Below the pieces are notes generated by a model that worked only from the letters and a program-made list of their open reading frames with translations, did no database searches and had not been told where the DNA came from. A program made the position numbers and the translations under genes. DNA of 64,000 nt from Oribacterium sp. oral taxon 078 str. F0262 (GTDB taxonomy: Bacteria > Bacillota > Clostridia > Lachnospirales > Lachnospiraceae), in assembly GCF_000160135.1 (NCBI RefSeq), contig NZ_GG729938.1, positions 4,414-68,413 of the forward strand. The letters are read 5' to 3'. Shown one piece after another: positions 45,935 through 54,937 of the stretch (position 1 is its first letter; each line of letters begins with the position of its first letter).

Positions 45935-47314
45935 ATGAAATTATCAAAGAAATGGGTCAATGAATTTCCGACGCCTTATACCTGTGAGAGAGCGATCCGG
46001 GAGGGCGGTCTGGAGACAAAGCTGTCCATGCTTTTGATGGGCTTTGGGAATTTTGTCCATGGACAGAGAATCAAGGGACTTCTGTATCTCGCTCTGGAAG
46101 TTATCTACATCGTATTCATGGCGGCGGCGGGCCTCAGCTTCCTGGGGATGCTCCGCGGCCTTGGGACTGTGCCGCAAACGGAGGTCTGGGACGAGGCGAA
46201 GCAGGTCTATCTCTATGTGAAGGGGGATCAGTCCGTATTGATCCTTCTCTACGGGGTGACGACGGTGCTTCTGAGCGCCCTCTTTTTCCTCGCCTGGAGA
46301 GGAGCGCTTCGGAGCGCCTACAAGGCGGAGTGTCTCGCAAAGGAGGGAAGGCATGTCAATACCTTCGGAGAGGATCTCTCCTCCCTCCTCAATGAGAATC
46401 TCTACCGTCTTCTGATGACGCCTCCGATGGCGTTCATCCTGGCTTTTACCATACTGCCTCTGATCTTCATGATCTGCATGGCCTTTACGAATTACAGTAA
46501 GATCGGGAATCACCTGCTGCTCTTTGACTGGGTGGGGCTTGAGAATTTCCGGACCCTCTTTGACTCGAGCAGTATCCTTGGGACCACCTTCTGGTCCGTC
46601 CTCCTTTGGACGCTGATCTGGGCGTTTTTCGCAACCTTTTCGAACTATATCTTCGGGATGATTCTCGCGATTACGATCAATCGGAAGGAGACGAGGGCGA
46701 AGGGCTTTTGGAGGTTTTGTTTCGTCCTTTCCTGTGCAATGCCGATGTTCGTCTCGCTCCTTATCATGAGGACCATCCTGCAGCCGGACGGGGCAGTCAA
46801 TGTCCTTTTGCGAAATCTCGGATGGATCGCGCCGGATGCGAGTCTTCCCTTCTTTACGGACCCGATGTGGGCGAGAGTGACCGTCATCGTGGTCAATATC
46901 TGGGTCGGAGTGCCCTATACCCTTTTGCAGCTGACCGGAGTGCTCCAGAACATTCCGTCGGATCTCTATGAGGCCGCGCGGGTGGACGGGGCCAATGCTC
47001 TGCAGATTTTCGGAAAGATCACGCTCCCCTATATGCTCTACGTGACGACGCCCTACCTCATCGCCACTTTCACCGGAAATGTCAATAACTTCAATGTCAT
47101 CTACCTTCTCTCCGGGGGAGGGCCGGTCACGGACCTCTCCTCTACGGCGGGGAGCACGGATCTGCTCGTGACCTGGCTTTATAAGCTCACGATCGACAAG
47201 CAGTACTATAATATCGGCGCGGTGATCGGCATCCTGACCTTTGTCATTCTGGCGATCGGGGCCCTGTTCAGCTATCGGAGGAGTAAATCCTATAAGGAAG
47301 AAGGAGGATTTTAG
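45935..47314 (+). CDS. malF: Maltodextrin ABC transporter permease (MalF type)
   Basis: 459 residues with the long N-terminal part of MalF-type permeases, including TPYTCERAIREGGLETKLSM and two helices before the core. The ATPase-contact EAA loop is YEAARVDGANALQIFGKITL. Forms the membrane channel with the next gene. Preceded by GGGAGAGGAGAAAC. Confidence 0.93.
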   Translation: MKLSKKWVNEFPTPYTCERAIREGGLETKLSMLLMGFGNFVHGQRIKGLLYLALEVIYIVFMAAAGLSFLGMLRGLGTVPQTEVWDEAKQVYLYVKGDQSVLILLYGVTTVLLSALFFLAWRGALRSAYKAECLAKEGRHVNTFGEDLSSLLNENLYRLLMTPPMAFILAFTILPLIFMICMAFTNYSKIGNHLLLFDWVGLENFRTLFDSSSILGTTFWSVLLWTLIWAFFATFSNYIFGMILAITINRKETRAKGFWRFCFVLSCAMPMFVSLLIMRTILQPDGAVNVLLRNLGWIAPDASLPFFTDPMWARVTVIVVNIWVGVPYTLLQLTGVLQNIPSDLYEAARVDGANALQIFGKITLPYMLYVTTPYLIATFTGNVNNFNVIYLLSGGGPVTDLSSTAGSTDLLVTWLYKLTIDKQYYNIGAVIGILTFVILAIGALFSYRRSKSYKEEGGF

Positions 47315-47315
47315 A

Positions 47316-48188
47316 ATGAGCGGACAAAGAATGCCGTCGGCGACGGGAAGGCGAAGCGTAAAGAACGGGATCGTGCACATTGTCCTGGCTCTTCTTGCGG
47401 TGATCTGGCTCTTTCCGATCGTCTGGGTCGTGCTGACCAGCTTCCGGGAGGAGAAGGGCTCCTATGTGTCCAACTTCTTCCCGAAGGCCTACACCCTGGA
47501 GAACTACAAAAGACTCTTTATCGACACTACGGTTCTGAACTTCCCGAGGATGTTCATGAATACCCTGATCATCGCGGTCTGCTCCTGCATCCTCGCGACC
47601 TTCTATGTCCTCGCCGTGTCCTACTGCCTCTCCAGGCTCCGCTTTAAGATGCGGAAGCCCTATATGAATATGGCGATGGTGCTCGGACTCTTCCCGGGCT
47701 TCATGTCCATGATCGCGGTCTATTTTATCCTGAAGGCGATGGGACTTACGGAGGGGGGATGGATCCGTCTGGCCCTGATCCTTGTGTATTCCGGAGGAGC
47801 GGGGCTTAGCTTCCAGATCGCGAAGGGCTTCTTCGATACCCTCCCGATGGCGATCGATGAGGCCGCGCTTCTGGACGGCTGCACGAGATGGCAGATTTTC
47901 AGCAGGATCACACTGCCGCTCAGTAAGCCCATCATCATCTACACGATTCTGACCTCCTTCATGGCGCCCTGGCTCGACTTCATCTTCGCAAAGGTGATCT
48001 GCCGCGCAAATTCCGACCAGTATACAATCGCGATCGGACTTTGGAAGATGGTGGAGAAGGAGTACATCGACAGCTGGTACACGAGCTTTGCGGCCGGAGC
48101 GGTGCTGATCTCGATTCCGATCGCAATCCTCTTCCTCTGCATGCAGAAATTCTATGTAGAGGGTGTCTCCGGCGCGGTGAAGGGCTAA
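47316..48188 (+). CDS. malG: Maltodextrin ABC transporter permease (MalG type)
   Basis: 290 residues, six helices. EAA loop DEAALLDGCTRWQIFSRITL. The short C-terminal MQKFYVEGVSGAVKG ending is classic MalG. ATG follows AAGGAGG within the malF end. Confidence 0.93.
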   Translation: MSGQRMPSATGRRSVKNGIVHIVLALLAVIWLFPIVWVVLTSFREEKGSYVSNFFPKAYTLENYKRLFIDTTVLNFPRMFMNTLIIAVCSCILATFYVLAVSYCLSRLRFKMRKPYMNMAMVLGLFPGFMSMIAVYFILKAMGLTEGGWIRLALILVYSGGAGLSFQIAKGFFDTLPMAIDEAALLDGCTRWQIFSRITLPLSKPIIIYTILTSFMAPWLDFIFAKVICRANSDQYTIAIGLWKMVEKEYIDSWYTSFAAGAVLISIPIAILFLCMQKFYVEGVSGAVKG

Positions 48189-48228
48189 GCGCTTTTTGGA
48201 AGACGGAGATCGGAGGAGAAGCTGCCGG

Positions 48229-48300
48229 GCGGCGGCTTCGGGAGGGCCGCCTGCCCGGATTTCTTGAGAGGGCGGCTCTTCCCTGGGAGCCGCCCTTATT
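48229..48300 (+). terminator. Two consecutive GC hairpins between malG and the GH13 gene
   Basis: CCGGGC...GCCCGG (about 48229-48259) and GGGCGGCTC (48270-48278) / GAGCCGCCC (48287-48295), the latter followed by TTATT. Probably a partial terminator lowering expression of the last gene. Confidence 0.55.
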
Positions 48301-48319
48301 CGGGAGTGAGGAGATTTCG

Positions 48320-50080
48320 ATGGAATTTGCCGGGGTATATCACAGGACATCGGAGCAGATGTGCTATCCCTTAAATGAAAGGGAGCTGGTCATCAATCTC
48401 AGGACAGGTTATGATGTGAAGAGGGTCTTCCTGCATTACGGAGATCCTTTTGAAGCGGGAATTCTCGGGGGAAAAGAGCAGTGGACGGGACAGCGCGAAG
48501 AGATCTGCTTTAAAAAGAGGCTTCGCCACCAGCTTTGGTGGACGACGACCCTGGTTCCGAGATATAAAAGATGCAAGTATTTCTTTGAGCTTTGGACGGA
48601 GCAGGAGCTTTGGTATTACTTCGAGGACGGCTTCCTGACAGAGGAGCAGAGGAAGCTCGAGGGCAGGATGCTGCAGTGCTTTACCAAGCCCTGGATGAAT
48701 CCTGCGGATATCAATGAGACTCCGGCCTGGGTCAATGAGACGATCTGGTATCAGATCTTCCCGGACCGCTTCTGCCGGGGAAAGGGGAGCCCGGAGGATC
48801 GGAGTCTGAGTCCGTGGAGAGAGGGGGAGGTGACGAGGGAGGAGCGTTTCGGAGGCAATCTGAACGGGATCCGGGAGAAGCTTCCCTACCTCCACTCGCT
48901 CGGGATCAGCGGGATCTACCTAAATCCCATTATGCAGGCGGAGTCAAACCACAAGTATGACACAGAGGATTATACGAAGGTGGATGCTGACTTCGGGACG
49001 GAGGAGGAGCTTGCCTCCCTCGTAAGAGAGGCGCACAGTCTTGGGATCCGGATCATGCTGGACGCGGTCTTCAATCACTGCGGAAGAAGCTTCGCCCCCT
49101 GGAAGGATGTGCTGGAGAAGGGCAGGGCATCGGAATATGCGGACTGGTTCATGGTACAGGACTGGGAGCATATCCGGGACAGGGGGAGCACCAGAGACGG
49201 GCGCTTCTATTCCTTTGCCTTTTCGGATGGAATGCCGAAGCTAAATACGAACTGCGAGGCGGTCATCCGTTTTTTTACCTCGCTCTGTGAGGACTGGATC
49301 CGGAAATTCGATATCGACGGAATCCGCTTCGACGTGGGAGACGAGGTCTCCCACCATTTTCTGAAGCGGCTTCGGAGGAGCTTAAAGGAAAAAAAGGCGG
49401 AGCTCTATCTCCTCGGGGAGATCTGGCACGATGCCGGACCATGGCTTTTGGGGGATGAATATGATGCGGTGATGAATTATCCTCTGATGAGCGGGATCCA
49501 CGATTTCTTTTTGGACAGGGAGCTGAAAAAGGAGGACTTTGAGTACATGGTGAACCGCTGCTATACCATGTATATGCAGCAGAGCAACAATGTCATCTTT
49601 AATCTCCTGGATTCCCACGATACCATGAGGCTGATGAGCCGTGTTCAGAATCCGGATATCTTCTATCAGCAGCTCGCCGTCCTCTTCACCATGCCGGGGA
49701 GCCCCTGCATCTACTATGGGACCGAGATCGCGCTGGAGGGGGGATATGATCCGGACTGCAGGAGATGTATGCCCTGGGAGAGTCTGGAGAGCCCGGAAAA
49801 CAGGGAAAAGCTCTCCGCCATGAAGGCACTGATCGCCATGCGGAAGGGAGAGGCGGCCTGCCGGAGCCCGCACTTTCATTTCCCGGGGGAATACGAGCAG
49901 GAGAGGATGGTGGAGTATATCAAGCTGGATCAGGAGGGGAGAGAGCTGGAAGTCCTTCTGAACTGCTCTTCCGGCCCGATCGGAATCAGGGAGGGGGGAG
50001 AGATCCTCTTTTCCAGAGGCCTTCAGGGGGACAGCCTCTTGGCAAACGGAAGCCTGATCCGGAGAAAACGGAGCGGCTGA
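48320..50080 (+). CDS. GH13 cyclomaltodextrinase / neopullulanase-type glucosidase
   Basis: 586 residues. The N-terminal about 130 form the CBM34-like domain of GH13 subfamily 20 enzymes. The catalytic barrel has WYQIFPDRFCRG, DAVFNHCGR, GIRFDVGDE (nucleophile Asp), LLGEIWHDA (acid/base Glu) and LLDSHDTMRL (third Asp). No signal peptide, so it acts in the cytosol on imported maltodextrins or cyclodextrins, matching the transporter upstream. Start chosen at MEFAGVYH behind GAGGAG; the open frame upstream is non-coding. Confidence 0.9.
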   Translation: MEFAGVYHRTSEQMCYPLNERELVINLRTGYDVKRVFLHYGDPFEAGILGGKEQWTGQREEICFKKRLRHQLWWTTTLVPRYKRCKYFFELWTEQELWYYFEDGFLTEEQRKLEGRMLQCFTKPWMNPADINETPAWVNETIWYQIFPDRFCRGKGSPEDRSLSPWREGEVTREERFGGNLNGIREKLPYLHSLGISGIYLNPIMQAESNHKYDTEDYTKVDADFGTEEELASLVREAHSLGIRIMLDAVFNHCGRSFAPWKDVLEKGRASEYADWFMVQDWEHIRDRGSTRDGRFYSFAFSDGMPKLNTNCEAVIRFFTSLCEDWIRKFDIDGIRFDVGDEVSHHFLKRLRRSLKEKKAELYLLGEIWHDAGPWLLGDEYDAVMNYPLMSGIHDFFLDRELKKEDFEYMVNRCYTMYMQQSNNVIFNLLDSHDTMRLMSRVQNPDIFYQQLAVLFTMPGSPCIYYGTEIALEGGYDPDCRRCMPWESLESPENREKLSAMKALIAMRKGEAACRSPHFHFPGEYEQERMVEYIKLDQEGRELEVLLNCSSGPIGIREGGEILFSRGLQGDSLLANGSLIRRKRSG

Positions 50081-50364
50081 TAAGGAAAAGGCGCGTGCGG
50101 AAACGCGGAATCGGCCGGGGCCTTCCGACTTGCTTCGAAATGGCCGGGTTTACAAGCCGCGCCATACTGTGTTACACTTTTCGGCGGGCGAGCCGCCCAC
50201 GGCATCCGGATGCGGAAAGCATAGCTTTGCCGCTCTGCCAATCCATGAGCAGACGGCGCTTTGTGACTTGCCCTATTGCTTTGCATATCTCTGCGGGGCG
50301 GGAGCGCTTTCTGTCGGGCTTTCTGCCGGATGGAGGAAAGGGCGGCATATCAGAGGAGGGCAGG
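50081..50364. other. Leader region of queT
   Basis: About 285 bases. QueT genes are often controlled by preQ1 riboswitches; I looked for the class I and II cores and did not recognise either. A GC-rich hairpin GGCGGGC-GAGCC-GCCC lies near 50184-50204. Confidence 0.35.
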
Positions 50365-50871
50365 ATGAAGCAGGAGAGGACGAAATTTTTGGCGCAGGCG
50401 GCTCTGATCGCGGCGATCTATACGGTATTGACACTGATCTTTCAGCCGATCAGCTTCGGAGCGGTGCAGTTCCGGGTTTCGGAGGCACTCTGCATCCTGC
50501 CCTATTTCAGCTTTGCGGCAGTGCCGGGGCTTTCTGTCGGCTGTCTTCTTGCGAACGCGCTGGCCGGAGCGCCCCTTCCGGATATTGTCTTCGGGACGCT
50601 CGCGACCTTGATCGGGGCCGTCGGAAGCTGGCAGATCCGGAAGCTGTCCCGCTTTCTCGTCTGGCTTCCGCCGGTACTTTCCAACGCGCTCATCATTCCC
50701 TTCGTGCTCCGCTATGCCTATGGCGCAAAGGAGCTCATCCCGTGGATGATGCTCATAGTCGGCGCGGGGGAGCTGCTTGCCGCTGCACTTCTCGGAAACC
50801 TGCTGCTTTTGATTTTGGAGCAGCAGAGGGAGTTCATCTTTGGGAGAGAGTATGGATCAGATCAGCTTTGA
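50365..50871 (+). CDS. queT: QueT-family queuosine precursor transporter
   Basis: 168 residues, about five to six membrane helices, with QAALIAAIYTVLTLIFQPIS, FGAVQFRVSEALCILPYF and LANALAGAPLPDIVFGTLAT, the QueT (COG4708) pattern. These are S components of ECF transporters for preQ1 or related queuosine precursors. ATG after GAGGAGGGCAGG. Its end overlaps murC by 20 bases, an unusual coupling of two unrelated functions. Confidence 0.9.
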   Translation: MKQERTKFLAQAALIAAIYTVLTLIFQPISFGAVQFRVSEALCILPYFSFAAVPGLSVGCLLANALAGAPLPDIVFGTLATLIGAVGSWQIRKLSRFLVWLPPVLSNALIIPFVLRYAYGAKELIPWMMLIVGAGELLAAALLGNLLLLILEQQREFIFGREYGSDQL

Positions 50872-52255
50872 TAAGCCGCTCCACGTACATTTTATCGGGA
50901 TCGGCGGCATCTCCATGAGCGGCCTCGCGGAGATTCTCTTGGACCGGGGCTTTACGGTCTCGGGATCAGACCGGGAGAGCTCGGCTCTGACGGAGCATTT
51001 ACAGAAGCTCGGCGCGAGGATCCGGTATCCGCAGAGCGCGGAGAATATAGAAAAGGGGATCGAGCTCGTGGTCTACACGGCGGCGATCCATCCGGACAAT
51101 CCGGAGCTTGTCGCGGCGAAGAAGGCGGGGCTTCCCATCATCAGCCGGGCGGGGCTTCTCGGAGAGATCATGCGGAACTACCGAAATGCCATCAATATCT
51201 CCGGAACGCACGGGAAGACGACGACCACCTCGATGATCGCGGAGATCCTCCTGGAGGCGGACTGGGACCCCACCGTGACGGTGGGCGGCATGATGCGGGA
51301 TATCGGCGGAAACATCCGGGTCGGACAGTCGGAAAACTTCATCGCGGAGGCCTGCGAGTACACCAATTCCTTTCTCTCCTTCTATCCCACGATCGAGGTG
51401 GTCCTGAATGTAGAGGCGGATCATCTGGACTTTTTCAAGGATCTGGAGGACATCCGGCACTCCTTCCGAAGGTTCACGGAGAAGCTTCCGGAGAACGGAC
51501 TTCTCGTGATCAACCGGGATATCCCCCACTACGAATATTTCACAGAGGGGCTTCGCTGCAGGGTTTTGACCTACGGGCATGACCGGGACGCGGATTATAC
51601 CGCGAATTTCATCAGCTACGATCATTACGCGCATCCGAGCTACACCCTCTTTGAGCGGGGGAAGGAGCTTGGCCCGATCAGCCTCGGCGTCACGGGGGAG
51701 CACAATATCTACAACTCCCTCTCCGCGATCGCCGTGGGCCGGGCGCTTGGAATCGAGCTTGAGACGATCCGGAGGGCGCTCCACCGCTTCCAGGGCACGG
51801 ACCGCCGCTTCCAGAAAAAAGGAGAGGTCTGCGGCTTTACGATCATAGACGACTATGCGCATCATCCCCAGGAGATCGCCGCCACGATCGAGGCCGCGAA
51901 GAAGTATCCGCATCGAAAGCTCTGGGTCGCCTTTCAGCCTCATACCTACTCGAGGACCGCGGCGCTCATGGACGATTTTGCGGGAGCTCTGTCCCAGGCG
52001 GATGAGATCGTGCTCGCGGATATCTACGCCGCGAGGGAGAAAAATACGGTGGGCGTGAGCTCCGAGGATCTGAGGCGCCACATGCTGGAGCAGAACACGA
52101 ATGTCTACTATATCCCGGATTTTCAGAGGATCGAGGACTTCCTGATGGAGCGCCTGCAGCCCGGAGATCTCCTGATCACTATGGGGGCCGGGGATATCTA
52201 CCGGGTCGGAGACGCGCTTTTAAAGAGAGGCGGCGCAAAATCAGAGAGCTGTTGA
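50852..52255 (+). CDS. murC: UDP-N-acetylmuramate--L-alanine ligase
   Basis: 467 residues. N-terminal UDP-binding FIGIGGISMSGLAEILLDRG, P-loop ISGTHGKTTTTSMIAEILLE, and the central EYTNSFLSFYPTIEVVLNVE and C-terminal DDYAHHPQEIAATIEAAKKY motifs. Adds L-Ala to UDP-MurNAc in peptidoglycan synthesis. Start at MDQISF follows GGAGAG. Confidence 0.96.
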   Translation: MDQISFDKPLHVHFIGIGGISMSGLAEILLDRGFTVSGSDRESSALTEHLQKLGARIRYPQSAENIEKGIELVVYTAAIHPDNPELVAAKKAGLPIISRAGLLGEIMRNYRNAINISGTHGKTTTTSMIAEILLEADWDPTVTVGGMMRDIGGNIRVGQSENFIAEACEYTNSFLSFYPTIEVVLNVEADHLDFFKDLEDIRHSFRRFTEKLPENGLLVINRDIPHYEYFTEGLRCRVLTYGHDRDADYTANFISYDHYAHPSYTLFERGKELGPISLGVTGEHNIYNSLSAIAVGRALGIELETIRRALHRFQGTDRRFQKKGEVCGFTIIDDYAHHPQEIAATIEAAKKYPHRKLWVAFQPHTYSRTAALMDDFAGALSQADEIVLADIYAAREKNTVGVSSEDLRRHMLEQNTNVYYIPDFQRIEDFLMERLQPGDLLITMGAGDIYRVGDALLKRGGAKSESC

Positions 52256-53070
52256 GGAGGAAAGCGGCGCCCGCTCTCTCGCTCCTTCTTCTGCTTTTCC
52301 TTTTCTTCTGTCTTTTACTGTGCGGGAATGGGGCGGAGCGGGACTACGGGGTCTTTCTCGGCATCAGCGGAGAGGAGGCGGAGCGCCTTCAGGGCTTCCG
52401 CACCGTTGTGATCGAGCCCTCGGAGTTTAAAAAGGAGCAGATCCAAAAGCTCCGGGAGGCGGGAAAGACGGTCTACGGCTATCTCAACATCGGGGCGATC
52501 GAGAGCGGCCGCCCTTATTTCTCCCGCTTCTCGGATCTTTCGCTCTCTGCCTATGAGAACTGGCCGGAGGAGAGCTGGATCGACGTATCCTCCCCCCGTT
52601 GGAGGGACTTTCTCGTAAATGAGCTTGGAAAAGAGTATGCGGAGCTCGGACTGGACGGCTTTTTCCTGGACAATGCGGACGTCTACTATCATTATCCGGA
52701 GGAGAAGACCTACCGGGGACTCTGCGAGATCCTGGAAGGCCTGAGAGGCTTCGGACTTCCGATCCTGATTAACGGGGGAGATCTCTTTGTCTCCCGCTGC
52801 ATTTCGGGGGGAAGAGCCCTCGCTCTCTTTGACGGGATTAACCAGGAGACGGTATTCAGCAGCATCGACTTTAAGAGGAAAAGCTACGGGAGGCAGGGGG
52901 AGGAGGAGAGCGCATACTTTCGCTCTTATCTTTCCCGGGCAAAGGCCTGCGGCCTCTCCGTCTATTTGCTGGAATACCGGGCAGATCCCGGGCTTTCTTC
53001 GCAGATCGACCGCTACTGCCGGGAAAACGGCTTTCACTGGTACAATGCGGAGGGGCTGGAGCTTCGATAG
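52252..53070 (+). CDS. GH114-like secreted glycosidase
   Basis: 272 residues. TTG start overlapping the murC stop (TTGA). A strong signal/anchor peptide (about 7-27) precedes a TIM barrel resembling the TM1410/GH114 group: RTVVIEPSEFKKEQIQKLRE, VYGYLNIGAIESGRPYFSRF, WIDVSSPRWRDFLVN, GLDGFFLDNADVYYHYPEEK and ILINGGDLFVSRCI. Known GH114 enzymes cleave alpha-1,4-galactosaminoglycan. Here an extracellular or membrane-anchored role on a surface polysaccharide is likely; the actual substrate is unknown. Confidence 0.8.
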   Translation: MRRKAAPALSLLLLLFLFFCLLLCGNGAERDYGVFLGISGEEAERLQGFRTVVIEPSEFKKEQIQKLREAGKTVYGYLNIGAIESGRPYFSRFSDLSLSAYENWPEESWIDVSSPRWRDFLVNELGKEYAELGLDGFFLDNADVYYHYPEEKTYRGLCEILEGLRGFGLPILINGGDLFVSRCISGGRALALFDGINQETVFSSIDFKRKSYGRQGEEESAYFRSYLSRAKACGLSVYLLEYRADPGLSSQIDRYCRENGFHWYNAEGLELR

Positions 53071-53097
53071 AAAGAAAATGGAACAGAGAAATTTCCG

Positions 53098-53123
53098 AGG
53101 AGGGAGGATTCCCTCCTTTTTTA
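53098..53123 (+). terminator. murC/GH114 transcript terminator
   Basis: AGGAGGGA (53098-53105), loop GGAT, TCCCTCCT (53110-53117), then TTTTT. Confidence 0.9.
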
Positions 53124-53139
53124 TAATTAAAAAACGGTA

Positions 53140-53168
53140 TTGACAAATATTTCATTTAATATTAGTAT
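53140..53168 (+). promoter_or_regulatory. Promoter of the BlaI/MecI-type gene
   Basis: TTGACA (53140-53145), 17-bp AT-rich spacer, TAGTAT (53163-53168). Confidence 0.75.
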
Positions 53169-53247
53169 ATAAACAAAAGAACTAATTCGCTAAAACTCCA
53201 TTCTGAATTCGGAAGAGCCTCGGAATGGAACAGAGATGAGGAGAGAT

Positions 53248-53679
53248 ATGGTGAAAGACAATCAATCGTTGAATAAGTGGGAGATGGCGGTCATGCGGGA
53301 GCTCTGGGGCAGTGAGAGCGCATTGACCAGTATGGAGCTGAGAGAAAGAAGGGCAGACATTTTTCATTATGCCGCGCCCCTTCACACGGCTCTGAACTCC
53401 CTTCTCGATAAAAAAATGATCGCTGTCTCCGGTCTTATCATATCGGGGAAAAAGAATGCGAGACAATTTAAACCCTGCATCAGCGAAAGGGATTTTTCCG
53501 TCAGAGAAGCGGTAAAGAACTATGGAGAAAGCCGCGTCCTCCCCAATGTGGCGATGGCCCTTGTGAAGGCAGCCGTCGGGAAGAAAAATACGAAGGAAGA
53601 ACGGGAGAGCGACAGAAAATTCATGGAAGAGCTGGAAAAGTTTATTGACGACTACAGGGAGGGCAGAGACAACTCCTGA
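53248..53679 (+). CDS. BlaI/MecI/CopY-family repressor
   Basis: 143 residues with the family's winged helix: LNKWEMAVMRELWGSESALT and APLHTALNSLLDKKMIAVSG. The C-terminal dimer part is helical and charged. Usually such repressors control a beta-lactamase or copper pump with a BlaR1 sensor, but neither lies beside it. Start at MVKDNQS after GAGGAGAG; a slightly longer frame begins at 53236. Target genes unknown. Confidence 0.8.
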   Translation: MVKDNQSLNKWEMAVMRELWGSESALTSMELRERRADIFHYAAPLHTALNSLLDKKMIAVSGLIISGKKNARQFKPCISERDFSVREAVKNYGESRVLPNVAMALVKAAVGKKNTKEERESDRKFMEELEKFIDDYREGRDNS

Positions 53680-53927
53680 GAGAGCGTCCTGCGCTGGATC
53701 GGCCGGGCGGCAGGAAAAGCGCCAAAAACGCCTGCATTTTCCGCCATATTAGAGCGTGCTGAAGTCAGATGGGATAGATAGCATCTTTTATTAAACAGCC
53801 GACGGAAAGAGAACGATGGAAGCTTTTCGGAGCTTTTAGAGGATATGGATGAATGAGAGAGCAGTGGGGGGCGGAAATTTTTTGAGCCCTCGCTGTGGAT
53901 TGCCGTCCACTGGAAAAATGTGGATAA
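53680..53927. other. Non-coding region after the BlaI-like gene
   Basis: No gene visible. A weak stem AGATG/CATCT followed by TTTTATT (53767-53791) may terminate the blaI-like transcript. DnaA-box sequences start at its right end. Confidence 0.35.
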
Positions 53928-54103
53928 GTCGGGATTGTATTTTTAAAATACAATCCCGACTTTTTGCGAAGAAATGAAAAAGACGCGAAAAAGCCATATT
54001 CTAAGCGCGTGGAAAGGATTTCCCGAAAAAGAAAAAATGAGAAAGGCTTGACATATGATTTGTCCACGTTATCCACAGGGATGTGGATAAATCCGGTGGA
54101 TAA
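53894..54103. promoter_or_regulatory. Cluster of DnaA boxes ahead of dnaD-dnaI
   Basis: Three perfect DnaA boxes: TGTGGATAA at 53919-53927 and 54082-54090, TTATCCACA at 54069-54077. Two near matches: TGTGGATTG at 53894-53902 and GGTGGATAA at 54095-54103. They bracket the terminator at 53928 and precede the helicase-loading genes. Confidence 0.75.
53928..53965 (+). terminator. Strong hairpin terminator
   Basis: GTCGGGATTGTAT and ATACAATCCCGAC pair perfectly around a T/A-rich loop, and TTTTT follows at 53961-53965. It insulates the dnaD region from upstream transcription. Confidence 0.88.
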
Positions 54104-54121
54104 AGTTGTGGAGCAGTTCGA

Positions 54122-54150
54122 TTGCCCGCGGCGCCCTGCTGTGCTATCAT
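54122..54150 (+). promoter_or_regulatory. Probable dnaD promoter
   Basis: TTGCCC (54122-54127), 17-bp spacer, TATCAT (54145-54150). A second possible promoter begins with TTGACA at 54048-54053, whose -10 would fall inside the DnaA box at 54069. Confidence 0.55.
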
Positions 54151-54177
54151 CGGTTTATGTGAGGAAGGGGAGGGCAG

Positions 54178-54936
54178 GTGAAGAAGATGAAGAGAGAGAT
54201 CAGAGACCGTCTGGAGATTCGCGCGACCTGCGTGTCCAATGATTTTCTGGATCGCTTCATGGCGGAGGCGAACGGAGATTATGTGAAGGTCTACCTGTAT
54301 CTGCTCCGGCATGGGGGAGAGGGATTCAGTGTGAAGGAAGCGGCGGACGCCCTGAACCTGACGGACAATGATATCAAGCGGGCGGTGAACTACTGGGAGA
54401 AGCAGGGTATCTACTCGGACGGCTCCTCTCTCCGGGTGGAGAAGGAGATCCGGACGGAGGAGGACATCGCCTGCTCTGAGGAGGTGCTCAGAAGATCGGA
54501 GGAATCCGAGAGGAGGAGCCGGGAGGAGACCCTCTCCGGCACAGTGGACCATGTGAAGGATGACGAGGAGTTCGCCGGCATCCTCTTTGTCGCAAAGCAT
54601 GTGCTTCCCGCGCTCCCCAGTCCGAAGCAGGTGGAGACTCTGGAGTTTATGTACCGGGAGCTTTCGATGAAGGCGGAGCTCATCGAGTTTTTGCTGGAGT
54701 ACTGCGCGGGACTTGGCAAGACCTCTGCGCGCTATATGGAGACGGTCGCGATCAACTGGCATGAGCAGGGGATTCAGACGATGCGGCAGGCGCAGCAGCT
54801 TGTGAAGGAGTTCTCCGATAGAAAACGGGGGAGAAAGACGGGGAAGGCGGGAAAGCCGAATCCGTTCCTGAATTTTCCGCAGTCCGAGGTGGACTATGAC
54901 AGTCTGGCGAAGAAAAAGCTGATGGGGCGGTTCTAG
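54178..54936 (+). CDS. dnaD: DnaD-domain replication/primosome protein
   Basis: 252 residues. An N-terminal winged-helix (RATCVSNDFLDRFMAEANGD, then GFSVKEAADALNLTDNDIKR) is followed by a DnaB/DnaD domain (KQVETLEFMYRELSMKAELI, LEYCAGLGKTSARYMETVAI, NWHEQGIQTMRQAQQ). Such proteins help load the replicative helicase. GTG start after GGGGAGGGCAG. Followed one base later by the helicase loader; the DnaA-box cluster upstream suggests DnaA control. Confidence 0.88.
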   Translation: MKKMKREIRDRLEIRATCVSNDFLDRFMAEANGDYVKVYLYLLRHGGEGFSVKEAADALNLTDNDIKRAVNYWEKQGIYSDGSSLRVEKEIRTEEDIACSEEVLRRSEESERRSREETLSGTVDHVKDDEEFAGILFVAKHVLPALPSPKQVETLEFMYRELSMKAELIEFLLEYCAGLGKTSARYMETVAINWHEQGIQTMRQAQQLVKEFSDRKRGRKTGKAGKPNPFLNFPQSEVDYDSLAKKKLMGRF

Positions 54937-54937
54937 G

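Noticed and set aside
50081-50364. preQ1 riboswitch before queT
   Set aside because: No class I (AAAAACTA-type tail) or class II core was recognisable; a covariance search would settle it.
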